DNA from: Verrucomicrobiota bacterium
Lineage (GTDB): Bacteria > Verrucomicrobiota > Verrucomicrobiia > Limisphaerales > SXQI01
Assembly (NCBI GenBank): GCA_008933045.1
Contig: WBXJ01000186.1
Coordinates: forward strand, 1-5,589
Direction of reading: 5' to 3'
Length of the DNA stretch: 5,589 bases
Shown: positions 3,650 to 5,589 of the stretch, piece after piece
Position numbering within the stretch: position 1 is the stretch's first letter
Layout: each line of letters starts with the position of its first letter
Translations under genes and position numbers: made by a program
The notes under the pieces: model-generated
What the model saw: the letters and a program-made list of their open reading frames with translations, nothing else
Database searches by the model: none
What the model was told of the DNA's origin: nothing

Positions 3650-5589
3650 AACTTGATATTTTAGGCGATTCGCCCGGGGTTTTTGAGATTAAGACCAAGT
3701 CATCAGGCCCGGTTGGAGAACTGCCATTGACGCCGGAGTTTTTATTGGAACGGCCCAGCGGCGATCTTTTCGGACTGACACAGAATGCTGGGATGGGCTG
3801 GAATCCTCGGGAGCTCAATCGTCCACAATTCTTGATTTTAAGCACTCAAGGCGGTCTGCGTGCGCCCGATGGCGAACCGATCGCCCTAGGGTATCACACG
3901 GGCCACTGGGAGATTGGCCTTCTAGTTCAAGCAGCAGCTAAGGAGTTGCGGAGGGTAGGGGGGATTCCGTTTTCAGCCTACTGTTCAGATCCCTGCGATG
4001 GGCGCACTCAAGGGACTGTCGGGATGTTTGATAGTCTGCCTTATCGCAATGATGCGGCGCAGATATTTCGACGGTTGATTCGCTCACTACCGACAAGACT
4101 CGGAGTGATGGGAGTGGCCACCTGCGATAAGGGGCTACCCGCGATGATGATGGCACTCGCGGGCACCCCCAATCTCCCGACGATTCTCGTGCCGGGCGGG
4201 GTGACTCTTCCCCCAACCCATGGGGAGGACGCTGGGGCCGTGCAAACCCTTGGCGTTCGATTCTCGCATGGTTTGGTCACTCTAAAGGAGGCATCAGAAC
4301 TCGGCTGTCGCGCCTGTGGTTCAGCGGGTGGTGGGTGCCAATTTCTTGGAACGGCCGCAACCTCCCAAGTTGTGGGGGAGGCCCTCGGACTTTCGCTGCC
4401 GCATTCCGCGCTCGCTCCTTCGGGCCAACCCGTGTGGACCGATATCGCCGTCCGTTCCGCGCGAGCTTTGGTTAACCTTGAGCAATCGGGCCTGACCACC
4501 AAGGATTATCTCACCCCTGCGAGTATCCATAACGCCATGGCTGTCCATGCGGCTTTTGGTGGATCTACCAATTTACTGCTACACATCCCAGCCATTGCCC
4601 ATGCGGCGGGGCTTCCTCGACCGACTGTGGATGAGTGGATTGCGATCAACCGCCGCGTGCCTCGAATCGTGGATGTGTTGCCGAATGGTCCGGCGTATCA
4701 TCCCACCGTGCGCGTATTTCTGGCGGGTGGTGTGCCCGAGGTGATGTGGCACCTGCGTGAACTGGGTGTGATCGATCCCACAGCACGCACAGCAGTTGGT
4801 CTGACCTGGAACGAGATTCTTGATTGGTGGCGCACTTCAGAACGACGCGCCAAATTCCGAGAAATTCTGCGTGAACAAGATGGCGTGGATCCCGACGAAG
4901 TGATCATGACTCCCGCCCGTGCCCGCGCCCGTGGACTCACCAGCACAGTCACATTTCCGAAAGGAAACATCGCGCCCGAAGGTTGCGTGATCAAAAGCAC
5001 CGCCATTGATCCCAGCGTTGTCGATGCCGATGGGGTCTATCGCAAGACCGGCCCTGCCCGCGTCTTCACTAGCGAACGATCGGCCATACTGGCACTCAAA
5101 TCAGGGGCTATTGTCGCGGGTGATATCATGGTTGTGATCGGCGGCGGCCCGCTTGGCACTGGCATGGAGGAGACCTACCAACTCACCTCCGCTCTCAAAT
5201 ATCTACCCTTCGGAAAACATGTGGCACTTGTCACCGATGCACGCTTCTCGGGCGTCTCCACGGGGGCATGTTTGGGCCATGTCGGACCGGAGGCACTCGC
5301 AGGAGGACCCATCGGCAAGATTCGCGACGGGGATGGAATTCGCATTCTGATCAACCGCAACACGCTCGAAGGCAGCCTTGATCTAGTCAGTACCGAAGGT
5401 CGAGAGTTGACCCCCTCCGAAGCCATCCGACTTCTCGCTCAACGAGAATCCCACCCAAACCTCGCACCCCATCCCCTCCTACCCGACGACACCCGACTCT
5501 GGGCAACCCTCCAATCTCTCAGCGGTGGCCCCTGGGGAGGCTGCGTCTACGACGTGGATTCGATCGTGACCCACTTGACCGGCAGAAAA
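3646..5589 (+). CDS. yjhG: YjhG/YagF-type D-xylonate (aldonate) dehydratase, 3' end cut by window edge
   Basis: An open frame of 648 codons runs to the window edge without a stop. Escherichia coli YjhG is about 655 residues as I recall, so only a few codons are probably missing. The family dehydrates D-xylonate to 2-dehydro-3-deoxy-D-xylonate, which an aldolase then splits to pyruvate and glycolaldehyde. It belongs to the IlvD/Edd Fe-S dehydratase superfamily. Visible: GELPLTPEFLLERPSGDLFG (24-43), SDPCDGRTQG (114-123), TCDKGLPA (159-166), GGGCQFLGTAATSQ (228-241), AAFGGSTNLLLHIPAIAH (302-319), ARGLTSTVTFPKGNIAPEG (428-446), GTGMEETYQ (504-512), TDARFSGVSTGACLGHVGPEA (530-550) and LPDDTRLWA (612-620). 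Cys117, Cys160 and Cys231 are the likely cluster ligands. Asp161 and Lys162 are likely Mg2+ ligands, and Ser535 the candidate catalytic serine. Similarity to remembered YjhG runs full length, so this is not IlvD or Edd. ATG 3646 overlaps the mtnA stop, implying translational coupling. Substrate preference within the pentonates is inferred only. Confidence 0.93.
   Translation, partial: MKLDILGDSPGVFEIKTKSSGPVGELPLTPEFLLERPSGDLFGLTQNAGMGWNPRELNRPQFLILSTQGGLRAPDGEPIALGYHTGHWEIGLLVQAAAKELRRVGGIPFSAYCSDPCDGRTQGTVGMFDSLPYRNDAAQIFRRLIRSLPTRLGVMGVATCDKGLPAMMMALAGTPNLPTILVPGGVTLPPTHGEDAGAVQTLGVRFSHGLVTLKEASELGCRACGSAGGGCQFLGTAATSQVVGEALGLSLPHSALAPSGQPVWTDIAVRSARALVNLEQSGLTTKDYLTPASIHNAMAVHAAFGGSTNLLLHIPAIAHAAGLPRPTVDEWIAINRRVPRIVDVLPNGPAYHPTVRVFLAGGVPEVMWHLRELGVIDPTARTAVGLTWNEILDWWRTSERRAKFREILREQDGVDPDEVIMTPARARARGLTSTVTFPKGNIAPEGCVIKSTAIDPSVVDADGVYRKTGPARVFTSERSAILALKSGAIVAGDIMVVIGGGPLGTGMEETYQLTSALKYLPFGKHVALVTDARFSGVSTGACLGHVGPEALAGGPIGKIRDGDGIRILINRNTLEGSLDLVSTEGRELTPSEAIRLLAQRESHPNLAPHPLLPDDTRLWATLQSLSGGPWGGCVYDVDSIVTHLTGRK

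Noticed and set aside
4041..5426. Several antisense frames of 75-153 codons
   Set aside because: All lie within the dehydratase gene, which shows conserved motifs along its whole length. They are by-products of codon bias.
3646..5589. IlvD (dihydroxy-acid dehydratase) or Edd (phosphogluconate dehydratase) identity
   Set aside because: The superfamily is the same, but the N-terminal GELPLT...RPSGDLFG, the GGGCQFLGTAATSQ segment and the C-terminal LPDDTRLWA are signatures of the YjhG/YagF branch.

Overview
The window (5589 bp, all convincing genes on the + strand) reads as a chromosomal metabolic region of a free-living bacterium. The best guess is the PVC group, probably Verrucomicrobiota. 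This rests on remembered protein similarity of the TPR protein and the MtnA/YjhG-type proteins, moderate GC content, and the lack of clear Shine-Dalgarno sequences at the starts. The lineage is an inference. There is no sign of phage, transposon, CRISPR or tRNA/rRNA.

Layout: (1) 1-144 is the 3' end of a membrane transporter gene, probably an NhaD/CitMHS-like sodium:proton antiporter. (2) 229-1638 is a complete pyruvate kinase gene, followed by a strong, probably bidirectional, intrinsic terminator at 1704-1733. (3) 1639-2019 is a 381-bp intergenic stretch. It holds the terminator, a cluster of small hairpins of which two display the same 11-nt loop sequence, A/T-tracts with a 12-bp palindrome, and a good sigma70-type promoter. 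(4) 2020-2448 encodes a small TPR protein. (5) 2513-3649 encodes an MtnA-family isomerase. (6) 3646 to the window end encodes a YjhG/YagF-type aldonate (D-xylonate) dehydratase, cut by the window edge probably within a few codons of its natural end.

The TPR, isomerase and dehydratase genes probably form one transcription unit started by the 1941-1969 promoter. The last two overlap by four bases (ATGA), so they are likely translationally coupled. That pairing is unexpected: MtnA normally belongs to methionine salvage, whereas YjhG-type enzymes dehydrate pentonates en route to pyruvate plus glycolaldehyde. It suggests either a chance operon or an isomerase working on a different pentose-1-phosphate.

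The most interesting points are the mtnA-yjhG coupling, the hybrid monovalent-cation site in pyruvate kinase (Thr-Gln-Ala-Thr at the four positions that usually track K+ dependence), the twin-loop hairpins after the terminator, and a G-rich to C-rich switch inside the dehydratase gene. I found no clearly new multi-gene system.
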